Notes under the pieces: model-generated
What the model saw: the letters and a program-made list of their open reading frames with translations, nothing else
Database searches by the model: none
Told to the model about the DNA's origin: nothing
Shown: piece by piece, positions 1 to 8,583 of the stretch
Layout of the letters: each line of letters opens with the position of its first letter
Position numbering within the stretch: position 1 is the first letter of the stretch
Translations under genes and position numbers: made by a program
NCBI GenBank assembly: GCA_017620135.1
Contig: JAFZQZ010000096.1
Span: 1 to 64,000 of the forward strand
DNA from: Bacillota bacterium
Lineage (GTDB): Bacteria; Bacillota; Clostridia; Lachnospirales; Bianqueaceae
DNA: 64,000 nt
Reading direction: 5' to 3'

Positions 1-944
1 ATAATAACTGCTAAGTCATCCCCACAATCTTCACTAAGCTTTGCAACAGCCCCTAGACCAGTATATGTTTTCCCCGTTCCTGTAGCCATATCGAATATTC
101 CCCGATAGTTTTCTCCTACCCAGGCAGCAATTGCTTCGTTTTGATATGGATGTAACGTGATACTTGAAGGAATCCGGGCCCCAATTGTTTCATTTGCAGT
201 ATTACTATTTCCAGATTGATAACTCTTATTTAAAAACTGATCCTTATCCACATCATAGTTTGGTTCTTTCCTCTTATACTTATCAATCATCGCTTGAGAA
301 ATACTCGGAAATTGAACCACATGAATATTAGGTTCATTATCATTCCAGATAGAAACAAAAGCGTTTTCTTTAAGTTTATACTGATTGGACTCAAATGTAT
401 CGCCCCAGCTTCGAAAGACATCAATCGTCTCATAATTGACCGACATAGCTGTTGAAGACTCGTTCATCGATCCAGAAAAAGCTACACTGTTACCATCCTC
501 ATCAGATATTACTCCCATTTTTTCATGATACATCCCGATCCCTTTATGATCCTCTGTATATGCTATTCGGATATCAAGAACTCCTTCGGCAATTAGTGTA
601 GCTAAAAGATTCAATCGTTCCATAGAATAAAAATCCAGGGATTCATCTGAGAGTTGATTAAGTAAGGCTTTTTCTATCACTGTGTTTCGATCTTCATAAC
701 CCTTTTGAATTGCCTCGATATCTTCCTCCGAAAGATAAGGTGAAGCTACTATCTGAATTTTACCTCCTCGTTTAGCTAACGAGGCTATTCCCTTTGATAT
801 CTCCACCAATGACGTGGAAGAGAAGAAACCTACTGCACGGCGATATAGAACTGCTTCATTAAGTAAAGGAATATAGAAGTCTTGGACAACATTATCAATC
901 AAAGACCTATATTCACTTTTGATAATGTGATCTTGTAAACTCAT
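1..944 (-). CDS. Phospholipase D-like domain/SF2 helicase fusion, partial
   Basis: This gene starts at ATG 944 and runs off the left edge, so at least 314 residues are present and the C-terminus is missing. An N-terminal phospholipase D-like nuclease domain is suggested by HEKMGVISD (HxKx4D pattern, near residue 143) followed by SGSMNES. A DEAD/DEAH-type helicase begins after residue 250, with Walker A ATGTGKT just before the window ends. It lies 14 bp downstream of the cysteine desulfurase in the same direction, so it is the last visible gene of the phosphorothioation-like operon. Its likely role is the DNA-cleaving partner that targets unmodified DNA; this is inference from position and domains. 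It could instead belong to a separate defence unit that merely adjoins. The domain calls are fairly secure, the role is not. Confidence 0.75.
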   Translation of the reverse strand, partial: MSLQDHIIKSEYRSLIDNVVQDFYIPLLNEAVLYRRAVGFFSSTSLVEISKGIASLAKRGGKIQIVASPYLSEEDIEAIQKGYEDRNTVIEKALLNQLSDESLDFYSMERLNLLATLIAEGVLDIRIAYTEDHKGIGMYHEKMGVISDEDGNSVAFSGSMNESSTAMSVNYETIDVFRSWGDTFESNQYKLKENAFVSIWNDNEPNIHVVQFPSISQAMIDKYKRKEPNYDVDKDQFLNKSYQSGNSNTANETIGARIPSSITLHPYQNEAIAAWVGENYRGIFDMATGTGKTYTGLGAVAKLSEDCGDDLAVI

Positions 945-958
945 TTTAACTTCCTTCC

Positions 959-2104
959 TTAAAGATTTTCCTGAATATAAGATAATACATTTCTCAATTC
1001 CACAAAATCATTTTCACTTGTAAAACAGTTAACGCTGAACCTTATCGTACCTTCTGGAAAAGTTCCAAGAAACTTGTGTGCTTTAGGCGCGCATTGTAAG
1101 CCTGTTCGAACAGCAATCCCATTTTCAGCAAAAATGCTGCCAGCACTGTCACTGGATATCCCATCAATTCTACATGAAACTATGCCAACGTATTTTCTTC
1201 CTTGAATATTTCCAATCACAGAAAGAAATGGATACTCATATAGCAACTGTAATAGTTTCTCTCGATGATCATTCTCCTCTTTATATAACTGATTAACTGT
1301 TCGTTCCTTGATCCATTTAAGTGCTGCATTAAGGCCCGAAACTCCCAGAATATTAAACGTACCCATTTCATACTTTTCTGGAAGACTGTCTGGCATGTTC
1401 TGATTTGCAGAATCATACCCTGTTCCGCCAAATATTACTGGTAATAAGTTAGCGGTTGGTTTCATTAAAAAACCAGATATCCCAGTAGGTCCCAAAAGGG
1501 TTTTGTGTCCAGCAAAAACAGCATAATCAATTGTCTCGAGTCCAACATTAAGATCAACAAGTCCAGCTGTCTGCGCCATATCGACAAGAGTTATAGCATC
1601 ATATTCTTTTGCCAATGCAAAAATTTCTTCAACTGGCGCAATTAATCCAATCACGTTACTTGCATGACTAACAATAACCATATCTGGATGAACAGCATCA
1701 AATTGGTAACGTATTCTTTCCAGATCATACTCTAGTAAAGGCGATACTGCTAAGTCTGTTATCTTTATTTTTCCTAATTGCTCAAAATGATAAAGTATGC
1801 GAGTTACAGCGTTATGCTCAAATGGACTAACATAAATGTTTTTAGCACTTCCGGCAATAACACCCTGAATTATCATATTCAGCGCAATTGTTGCTGTTGG
1901 AGTAAAAACAACTTGCTTAGCTGGACAATGCAACAAGTCCTTAAGTAAACTTCTTGTCTCATCGATAATGCCTTTTGCTTTATTAGCAAGACCATAATCT
2001 CCTCTACCAGCACTTCCTCCATGGTTTCTATAAAACTCACTCATGAAACTATAGACCTCATCCGGCTTTGGATATGTTGTAGCCGCATTGTCGAAATAAG
2101 CCAT
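959..2104 (-). CDS. Cysteine desulfurase, SspA/IscS-like
   Basis: This is a 381-aa PLP-dependent class V aminotransferase fold protein that takes sulfur from L-cysteine as a persulfide. The PLP lysine is K201 in the FAGHK motif, and the likely persulfide cysteine is C338 in RTGLQCAPKAHK. The length is normal for the family. The ATG at 2104 follows an AAAGGAG ribosome binding site. It starts 14 bp after the SspC-like gene ends and 14 bp before the PLD-helicase begins, which marks it as the sulfur donor of the phosphorothioation operon rather than a housekeeping IscS; no scaffold or Fe-S assembly gene is nearby. The enzyme class is clear and the SspA role is inferred from the neighbours. Confidence 0.9.
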   Translation of the reverse strand: MAYFDNAATTYPKPDEVYSFMSEFYRNHGGSAGRGDYGLANKAKGIIDETRSLLKDLLHCPAKQVVFTPTATIALNMIIQGVIAGSAKNIYVSPFEHNAVTRILYHFEQLGKIKITDLAVSPLLEYDLERIRYQFDAVHPDMVIVSHASNVIGLIAPVEEIFALAKEYDAITLVDMAQTAGLVDLNVGLETIDYAVFAGHKTLLGPTGISGFLMKPTANLLPVIFGGTGYDSANQNMPDSLPEKYEMGTFNILGVSGLNAALKWIKERTVNQLYKEENDHREKLLQLLYEYPFLSVIGNIQGRKYVGIVSCRIDGISSDSAGSIFAENGIAVRTGLQCAPKAHKFLGTFPEGTIRFSVNCFTSENDFVELRNVLSYIQENL

Positions 2105-2117
2105 ATGACGTCTCCTT

Positions 2118-5100
2118 TCAACAGAGTTTTTTTAGTACTTCCATTAAGATCTGTCTTTTTTCTTGTTCTGATATCGAATGACCCATAGCCTCAAGAGAAG
2201 CTAAAATCTGATTAAACAACAATTTCCCTCGTGGTGAAACATCTACTTTTTCAAATCGTCTTGTTGTGCTTTCTCCACTTTCATCCGCAAAAGTCACCTG
2301 GTAACTTGACGTGTCATTTATTGTTTCTGCAACAACACTACTATGAAAGTCCTTTGCAGTTGTAATATATCGTGCCAATGCTCCATGATATTGCTCTATT
2401 GTTTTCTCGTTCCAGTCCTCAAGTCGTAATCCTGTAGCCAGCTTCGCAAGACGAGTAATAAACAAATCCTCATCGTTCGTCATTGTTCGTAGATGTTGCA
2501 AGAAACGTTCCGTGCCATCAGGGAAAAGCTGCTCAAAACTTTTAGGATCAAGATGATCACACCATTCAGCCACTGCCCCAGCAAGTGTAATTCTTATACT
2601 TTTTGACTCATCCTGACTAGGTAAAAAAGCAATTCTTGTTTTCTGAATTAGATCCTTCTTTAATTCTGTCATTAAGCCATCGAATACTTCTTTTGTAGCA
2701 ATAATATCAGTTGCCGCATCGTTATAATCTCCACGATAATCTACTGCTTCAGGAAGTTTTTTAAAGAGCAGATCGGAAGAACTCGTATTTTGTCGGAGGA
2801 GTCTCATTACATCTATCTGCCTGCGTACTAGTTTTTCTCCCGATGGTCTTTTAGTGCTTTCTTTAGAATACTTTGGTAAAGCCATATACCAACGCCGCAT
2901 AGCATTAGCAACATAGTCATAAGAATTACTGGCTTTCTCAGCATCGACAATGTATTCTTTAAATGCATCAGCTAATCTTGTAATATAGTATTCTTTCTCC
3001 GGATTCCAATCTAAATACTCTAGTGAATAGTTGCTCGGATTGCTGTTTATTTGAATGAGAATATCAGCACTTGTCTGAACTGGACCAAATCGATCATTAA
3101 TCACTGTTTGCTGACGATAGTTATGTAGAACTGCTGCTAAATATATCGGTATTATTCCATAACGAAGGCCTATGTGATACTTAGGTGAAGTTAGTCGCTC
3201 ATATAACGCCGCGAAACTCTTCCTGCCGTTTTGCCGCACCTCAAGAATAAAGTCTTCTATTGTTTCCATCATATTTCGTACAGCTGAATCTTTAGGATGA
3301 AGATTAATCTGAGGAACTCCTCCATCATCATTCCATATTCCTGTACGTAAAAGTGTACTCCGTAGGATAGAAATCTCCTGTCCGGATCCTGAAAGTCCTA
3401 GATTTGGCTCTAACTCAGTTCTTAACAAGGCACTGACAATTTTATTTCGGCTGTTTTGTGCCACGCTTGTAATTTCGTTCTTATTAACGGACTCATTGTT
3501 AATTATTGGAGTTAAGCCATATATATTATCACAGATCTGGGACATTACCTCAGTAAGTCCTGCTTTTCGATGAATTTCAAGCGCTCTGCCATTATGGTAA
3601 TATACCGACAAATAGCTCTCTGGATGTGTATATGAACTAATAAACCCTTTGATTATCTCTTGTAGATCCTCAAAAACCACTTCGTACTCATCAAAAAGAA
3701 CAGGATCATCAATTGTATTATCTCTGAGTTTTGTCACAGCAATATATTCATAAGCCACTGAATCGATATCTTGGTAGCTTCTAGGTAATACAAATAGATA
3801 TCTTTCGTAGTTTTTACTTGTATTATTGATAATATCTATAAGCTTTTTGAGTTGTTGTTCATTCTCTGGGATAATACCGTAGATGATTCCATCGCCCTCA
3901 ATCGCTTCACTCTTTATGTTCCAATCAACATCTTCTGTTACTTCAGAACCAGAAATAAACTGAAATGTAAAGAACCTCGTCATCTCATGGTCATCATTAT
4001 AACGAGATGGATACATATAATTATCAAAATTTGAGGAATTAAGAATGTCTTTTACGGTGGTTTTCCCGGACAGTAATTCCACTTGGTCGTGAATTTTCTG
4101 TCGCACGTCAACACCTGATGTCTGCTTCAGACGAAGATAATCATTACTTCGCTTGATATAAACAACAAACTCTTTCTCAATTAGATCTGAGATAGCTTGT
4201 TCAATCTCGCTTACTTCGTAAGACCCTGAATAAATCCCGATGATTTGTTCTTTTGTCGGATTCAGCCGCTCAAACTGTTCCAGAATATAAATCAAAGATA
4301 TAGTTTTTATGATCTTACATCCAAGGTCATTTTCTGGCAGCTGATTCAGTATCTTGCTTGTGAGAATGTAAGTATCATGAATATCTCCAGCATATACTTC
4401 TTTTTTAAACAACGGTTCAAAATAGTCATATATCAAGTCTGGAGTAACTAAAGTAAAATCATTATTATAATCGTCCAGAAACGCCGGAAGTGTAGCTGTT
4501 CCTTCGGCAGACAAGAAAGTAAATAGCGTCCGTTCATTTTGTGCGATTCTTTCAGACAATCTTGGCAAAATAAAGGTTGACACTGGATGAAGGGGAAAGC
4601 ACCCCTTAATTGCAACTTCAATTTCTCCCTGCGCATCTGTAAACATCTGATGCTTTTTATAACGAGTAAACAAGGCCTCAAAATCTCGATCATATTTTTC
4701 ACAGAATGATTTCCATTTTGTCCCTTTATGTTTTATAACAGAAGATATTATCTCGTAAGTTTGACTAAAATTGTTATTCATATGGACATGCTTAAAGCGC
4801 TCAGAAACGCCACGCCATCCATCTGTTTTTTCTTTCGGTAGTCTATCAATATAGTTTGCTATTTCTTTATGAGAAATTAGCATTAGATGAAGCTGTAATA
4901 CACCGCTTCTACAACATTTTTCAGCAAAATCTTGAAGCATTTTTGTGTCGCTTACAGACGCATCTATAATATTTGCCTCTAAATATTTGCTAAATTCATC
5001 GTAAACAACATATATTCCAGAATATCCTCTTGAATTAAGACTTTTTGCTACGCTTTCATATAACTCAACTACATCGAACCCAAGGAAAGGATTAAAAACA

Positions 5101-5723
5101 CTACCTGCCGTTAATGTTGGATAAATCCACTCGAACGATTCATAAGCGACAATATCATAATTGCTTAATTGATCGATAAAGATTTCAACTGGGATATTGA
5201 TGCCTTGTTTAAACTTTTCAAATGTTTCCGGAAAATCCTTCTCCCATCTCTTGATTACTCCAATAGCTGCCTCATAATTTGTTTCTGGCATTGCATCCAA
5301 TAAACCATGCTCAGAAAGCGTACGTTGAAGTGATAAAAGAAATGCCTGTGTCAAACTTGTGTTGCTACCGCTAATAACAACAGGGAGTATCTTATCATCA
5401 CTTTCATAGTAGTTCTGGATAAGTTGATACAGTCTTTTGTTTTCTTGGACCTTTGGAATCAATTTTCCAAATAGCGACAAGTCCCTTTTCATAAGAATTG
5501 AAAGGATTGTGAGAACAATATGTGACTTTCCTTTTCCATATGCACCAATCAGCACTCGAGCTCGATCTGATGATATTGGATATACGCTTAACAAAATGTC
5601 CTCTAACAAACTAAGGGCAGATTTTGTGGGTATAAAGCTATTGAGTTTTTCGTCATTTCCTAAATCGTAGTTAATATTGACAGAATATTGGAAGCCAGAA
5701 GCAACAGAAATCATGTCTCTCAT
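2118..5723 (-). CDS. Large P-loop ATPase, SspC-like
   Basis: This 1201-aa protein has a Walker A motif GAYGKGKS at residues 60-67 and a Walker B-like stretch YVVYDEFSKY near residue 250. The rest is long and has no domain I can name, and no membrane segment is evident. The P-loop style resembles the large ATPases of Ssp and BREX (BrxC-like) systems. In Ssp phosphorothioation SspC supplies ATPase activity. The start overlaps the DUF4007 stop by 4 bp (ATGA), so the two are translationally coupled, which supports a shared complex. A BREX-type ATPase is the main alternative, but the PAPS-reductase and DUF4007 neighbours favour Ssp. Confidence 0.75.
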   Translation of the reverse strand: MRDMISVASGFQYSVNINYDLGNDEKLNSFIPTKSALSLLEDILLSVYPISSDRARVLIGAYGKGKSHIVLTILSILMKRDLSLFGKLIPKVQENKRLYQLIQNYYESDDKILPVVISGSNTSLTQAFLLSLQRTLSEHGLLDAMPETNYEAAIGVIKRWEKDFPETFEKFKQGINIPVEIFIDQLSNYDIVAYESFEWIYPTLTAGSVFNPFLGFDVVELYESVAKSLNSRGYSGIYVVYDEFSKYLEANIIDASVSDTKMLQDFAEKCCRSGVLQLHLMLISHKEIANYIDRLPKEKTDGWRGVSERFKHVHMNNNFSQTYEIISSVIKHKGTKWKSFCEKYDRDFEALFTRYKKHQMFTDAQGEIEVAIKGCFPLHPVSTFILPRLSERIAQNERTLFTFLSAEGTATLPAFLDDYNNDFTLVTPDLIYDYFEPLFKKEVYAGDIHDTYILTSKILNQLPENDLGCKIIKTISLIYILEQFERLNPTKEQIIGIYSGSYEVSEIEQAISDLIEKEFVVYIKRSNDYLRLKQTSGVDVRQKIHDQVELLSGKTTVKDILNSSNFDNYMYPSRYNDDHEMTRFFTFQFISGSEVTEDVDWNIKSEAIEGDGIIYGIIPENEQQLKKLIDIINNTSKNYERYLFVLPRSYQDIDSVAYEYIAVTKLRDNTIDDPVLFDEYEVVFEDLQEIIKGFISSYTHPESYLSVYYHNGRALEIHRKAGLTEVMSQICDNIYGLTPIINNESVNKNEITSVAQNSRNKIVSALLRTELEPNLGLSGSGQEISILRSTLLRTGIWNDDGGVPQINLHPKDSAVRNMMETIEDFILEVRQNGRKSFAALYERLTSPKYHIGLRYGIIPIYLAAVLHNYRQQTVINDRFGPVQTSADILIQINSNPSNYSLEYLDWNPEKEYYITRLADAFKEYIVDAEKASNSYDYVANAMRRWYMALPKYSKESTKRPSGEKLVRRQIDVMRLLRQNTSSSDLLFKKLPEAVDYRGDYNDAATDIIATKEVFDGLMTELKKDLIQKTRIAFLPSQDESKSIRITLAGAVAEWCDHLDPKSFEQLFPDGTERFLQHLRTMTNDEDLFITRLAKLATGLRLEDWNEKTIEQYHGALARYITTAKDFHSSVVAETINDTSSYQVTFADESGESTTRRFEKVDVSPRGKLLFNQILASLEAMGHSISEQEKRQILMEVLKKLC

Positions 5724-6631
5724 CTTAAACTCTCCTGACTCTGCTCATTAATGGATTCATAAAAGCGTTTTACACAATCCAGGAAACTAAGTTCTTCCTG
5801 CAATGATATAACATCCAGACCGGCAGTGCGATTTATTTTAATTAGTCCAATCTTCTCGATTCGATATAACACATCAAGCATTGTAACAGAGTCAAGATTA
5901 AAAACTTTACCTATATTGCATGGGGCAGAAAGAAGTTCATTTAGCATGATCTCTTTCCTATTATCCGCATTTGCAACTATAACCGCTAAGACAACATAAG
6001 GATTAAAAGTGTCGGCCGCAGGAATGCTCTTTTTGTATGTTTTTTTCTTTTTGTTAAGAATGTCTACCAGCCCTAATTCGCCAAAAGGACAATCAATATT
6101 ATTCTCTGGAGATACTCGTGTAGGATTAGATTTATAGCGCGGAAGATATGTATTTATAATGCACTGAAAATCATCATTTAGTGAACGAATAGCGTAATCG
6201 GTTTCACCATCTTCCATCTTAATATATTTTTGTAATGAGTCCACGAAGTCTTCTCTTGAAAACTCTGTCATTGAAAACTCATTAAAAAAGAAATACCAAG
6301 CCGTTGCATCTTCCTTTTGAGATGCTAGATAGTATTGTAAAAGGTAGAGTGTTCCTAGTTCCTCAATATAGGTGTCATATTCATAGATGAGCCTGCCAAG
6401 ATCAGTAAAATGCTGTGTTCGTTTACCTTTATTGGGTTCAGAAGTAAGTCCAACAGCCTGAAGCCAATACCGCAGAGATTTAACCATATTGGCACCAATT
6501 CCCAGAACATCCATGGGGTTTTCATCACGATCAATGAAAAGATCTGGCTTATTTGCAACACATCGCATACCTTTGCTGAGCCATCCTTTTCTTATAAAAA
6601 ATGTTTCATGAGCTCTGAATCTCATTGACAT
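5720..6631 (-). CDS. DUF4007 protein, SspB-like putative DNA nickase
   Basis: This is a 303-aa protein whose opening (RFRAHETFFIRKGWLSKG) is typical of the DUF4007 family. In the Ssp systems the DUF4007 protein SspB is the nickase that opens one DNA strand so that sulfur can be inserted. I see no simple nuclease motif, which is usual for this family. The ATG at 6631 has a GGGAGG site about 8 bases upstream. It sits 19 bp after the SspD-like gene and overlaps the SspC-like gene by 4 bp. The family assignment is by recognition of the sequence and context; nickase activity is known for family members and inferred here. Confidence 0.8.
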   Translation of the reverse strand: MSMRFRAHETFFIRKGWLSKGMRCVANKPDLFIDRDENPMDVLGIGANMVKSLRYWLQAVGLTSEPNKGKRTQHFTDLGRLIYEYDTYIEELGTLYLLQYYLASQKEDATAWYFFFNEFSMTEFSREDFVDSLQKYIKMEDGETDYAIRSLNDDFQCIINTYLPRYKSNPTRVSPENNIDCPFGELGLVDILNKKKKTYKKSIPAADTFNPYVVLAVIVANADNRKEIMLNELLSAPCNIGKVFNLDSVTMLDVLYRIEKIGLIKINRTAGLDVISLQEELSFLDCVKRFYESINEQSQESLR

Positions 6632-6650
6632 TAGAACTTCCTCCCAGTAT

Positions 6651-8366
6651 CTATTTTGTAAGAAGATACTTATTCATCATACAGCCACCGTCTAAATACT
6701 TTGCTGTCATACACATCTTACAGTGGACACATTTCCCCGGATCAATATAGTAGCTATCTCCTATGATTGAAATTGCTCCTTGCCTACAGATAGATTCACA
6801 TTTTAAACACTTTCTGCAAGCATTATACTTTCTAACTTGATAGCCAACCATTCGTTGCAGGTTGTCATGATCTGCAACATTCATTGTCTTAACCTTTACA
6901 GCATATTCATATCCATCCTGATTGAATGGTTGAATGGAAAGAATTGGGACGTTTGTTCTTGGATCCAAAATGATAGTTTCACGGAGTAGTTTCTTCCCTA
7001 GTTCTGGAGCGATTTTACCAAAAGGAACAAACATACCAATTAATTCATCATCAAATGGTCTCACCAATCGATAGATTTTCGCGTGGTCCTCGGTCGTACA
7101 GTTGGTAAAACGAATTTTAACATCTCCCGCAGACGGAAGGCCATTTCCTCCTTGACGAGCTTTCCATTTTCCGCTATCAACATATACTTCTGGATCCGGT
7201 TTCCCGATTTTCTTTGCAAAATCTATAAGAAATTCCCGCCATTTTTGGGATTCTTCAGGCATATAAATCCTGGAAAGAAACTGTGCCCTAGGATTATTGT
7301 TTGGGCAGCACCAACATCCTACTCGATCATATCCAAGTCTATATGCTGTATTGAAATCTATTTCTTCCGATAAAATATATAACCAGATGTCAATATCTTT
7401 CCAAAAGAATATAGGGGATGCAACTGTTTGTTGCTGAATTTTTACAGATTCAGCGTCATCCTCAATACGATTATATTTACTTCTGCTTACTGATTCAAAC
7501 TTTCTTATGCCATAGAAGGTAAGAATCTGTTGACTTCGATAAAGACTATTAATAATCCGAGTAATTGGTCCTGTCTTAAACATAGAACAACACCAACGCA
7601 TCATTCTGGCTGGAGGTCCAATATCTTCACACACATCATAAAAAACTTGTTCATCATTTTTAGCTATTTGGAAAATTGCTAAGGGATGACTGTCACGATA
7701 TCTGTTAGCATATTCAATTGTTGACGGGAACTCGAGGGTTGTATTTCCAAAGATGTGGACTAAACTTGGATTACTAAGGGCTTTTGTGACCACATCTGCC
7801 GTAACAGTTGAATCTTTTCCTCCAGAAAATGAAATAACGATGTTTTCTTCCTTGAAGTTTTCAGCAGCATGTCTAACAAAACTAAATGCCTCATCTTTCA
7901 GATAATCCAATCTGTGTTGATTTGCCTTTATAAAAAGTGAAATAGATCTATTGAATACCGCATACTCTATTTGAGTAGAAGCATCAAAAACCTTCTTAGA
8001 TATAGAATCCGCATCTGCTTCTGTATAAGTCTTAACTGAAATGGAAAATGGTTTACCATCTATATAATACTTACTATTGAGTGCCCATACAGAATGATTC
8101 ATGTAAGTATTCGGCTCTTCATTTCTAAGGGCAGCAAGAAGAAGCCTCTCTTCAGGGAAAACGGGACGTAAATCAGATGATAAATATCGTGTCTTATGAT
8201 GACAAATAGGGCAGATTCCTTTGTCTTTTGCGGAGAATAAATGAATGAGTGGGATCTTGCAGTTATCGCACCAATAGATTTCTATTGGCGTGTCTTCAAC
8301 AGTCTCAGATCCACAGACTGGACAAAAGGCTTCGTTTGTCTCAATATTACACTTCTTACACCACAT
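6651..8366 (-). CDS. PAPS-reductase/ATP pyrophosphatase with zinc-ribbon and ferredoxin-like ends, SspD-like
   Basis: First gene of the phosphorothioation-like operon, 571 aa from the ATG at 8366, chosen because AAGGAGG lies 7 bases upstream. Four CxxC pairs in the first 55 residues (CKKC, CPVC, CDNC, CPIC) suggest two zinc ribbons. The PP-loop SFSGGKDS is at residues 179-186, with RWCCS and GCWCCPN further on, as in PAPS-reductase-family enzymes such as DndC and SspD that activate DNA for sulfur insertion. The C-terminus carries two cysteine clusters (CRKCLKCESIC and CVHCKMC) that resemble a 2x[4Fe-4S] ferredoxin. The combined architecture suggests a built-in electron supply. Assimilatory sulfate reduction is unlikely given the neighbours. 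Confidence 0.85.
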   Translation of the reverse strand: MWCKKCNIETNEAFCPVCGSETVEDTPIEIYWCDNCKIPLIHLFSAKDKGICPICHHKTRYLSSDLRPVFPEERLLLAALRNEEPNTYMNHSVWALNSKYYIDGKPFSISVKTYTEADADSISKKVFDASTQIEYAVFNRSISLFIKANQHRLDYLKDEAFSFVRHAAENFKEENIVISFSGGKDSTVTADVVTKALSNPSLVHIFGNTTLEFPSTIEYANRYRDSHPLAIFQIAKNDEQVFYDVCEDIGPPARMMRWCCSMFKTGPITRIINSLYRSQQILTFYGIRKFESVSRSKYNRIEDDAESVKIQQQTVASPIFFWKDIDIWLYILSEEIDFNTAYRLGYDRVGCWCCPNNNPRAQFLSRIYMPEESQKWREFLIDFAKKIGKPDPEVYVDSGKWKARQGGNGLPSAGDVKIRFTNCTTEDHAKIYRLVRPFDDELIGMFVPFGKIAPELGKKLLRETIILDPRTNVPILSIQPFNQDGYEYAVKVKTMNVADHDNLQRMVGYQVRKYNACRKCLKCESICRQGAISIIGDSYYIDPGKCVHCKMCMTAKYLDGGCMMNKYLLTK

Positions 8367-8434
8367 GATCCCACCTCCTTCCACAAAAAATACTTACATA
8401 AAAAAGCTTACAAAAATCCTATGATAACCATATA

Positions 8435-8463
8435 ATTATACCACACCCCCCTCTGTTTTTCAG
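8435..8463 (-). promoter_or_regulatory. Putative sigma-70-type promoter of the phosphorothioation operon
   Basis: Read on the minus strand, CTGAAA (8463-8458) and TATAAT (8440-8435) are separated by 17 bp, and the -10 is preceded by TGTGG. It lies about 70 bp upstream of the SspD-like start, and no other good promoter is visible in the 217-bp gap, so the operon probably has its own transcript. Confidence 0.6.
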
Positions 8464-8510
8464 CACTTTTATTTGGGCTTTTTCAGAAATACACCTCTTT
8501 CTCCGATCAG

Positions 8511-8528
8511 TGTCCAAATAGCTGGACA
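8511..8528. promoter_or_regulatory. TGTCCA-N6-TGGACA palindrome upstream of the phosphorothioation operon
   Basis: Perfect 6-bp inverted repeat about 48 bp upstream of the -35 box and between the CHAP gene and the SspD-like gene. It has no T-run on either strand, so it is more likely a protein-binding site than a terminator. No regulator gene adjoins it. Confidence 0.35.
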
Positions 8529-8583
8529 TGCTTCTGTATCACCCATAAATATTCAACAAATTATACACTGTTATTCACCTTTT

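Noticed and set aside
1-8366. BREX system
   Set aside because: The P-loop ATPase resembles BrxC, but there is no PglX methyltransferase, PglZ or BrxL; DUF4007 and the PP-loop protein point to Ssp.
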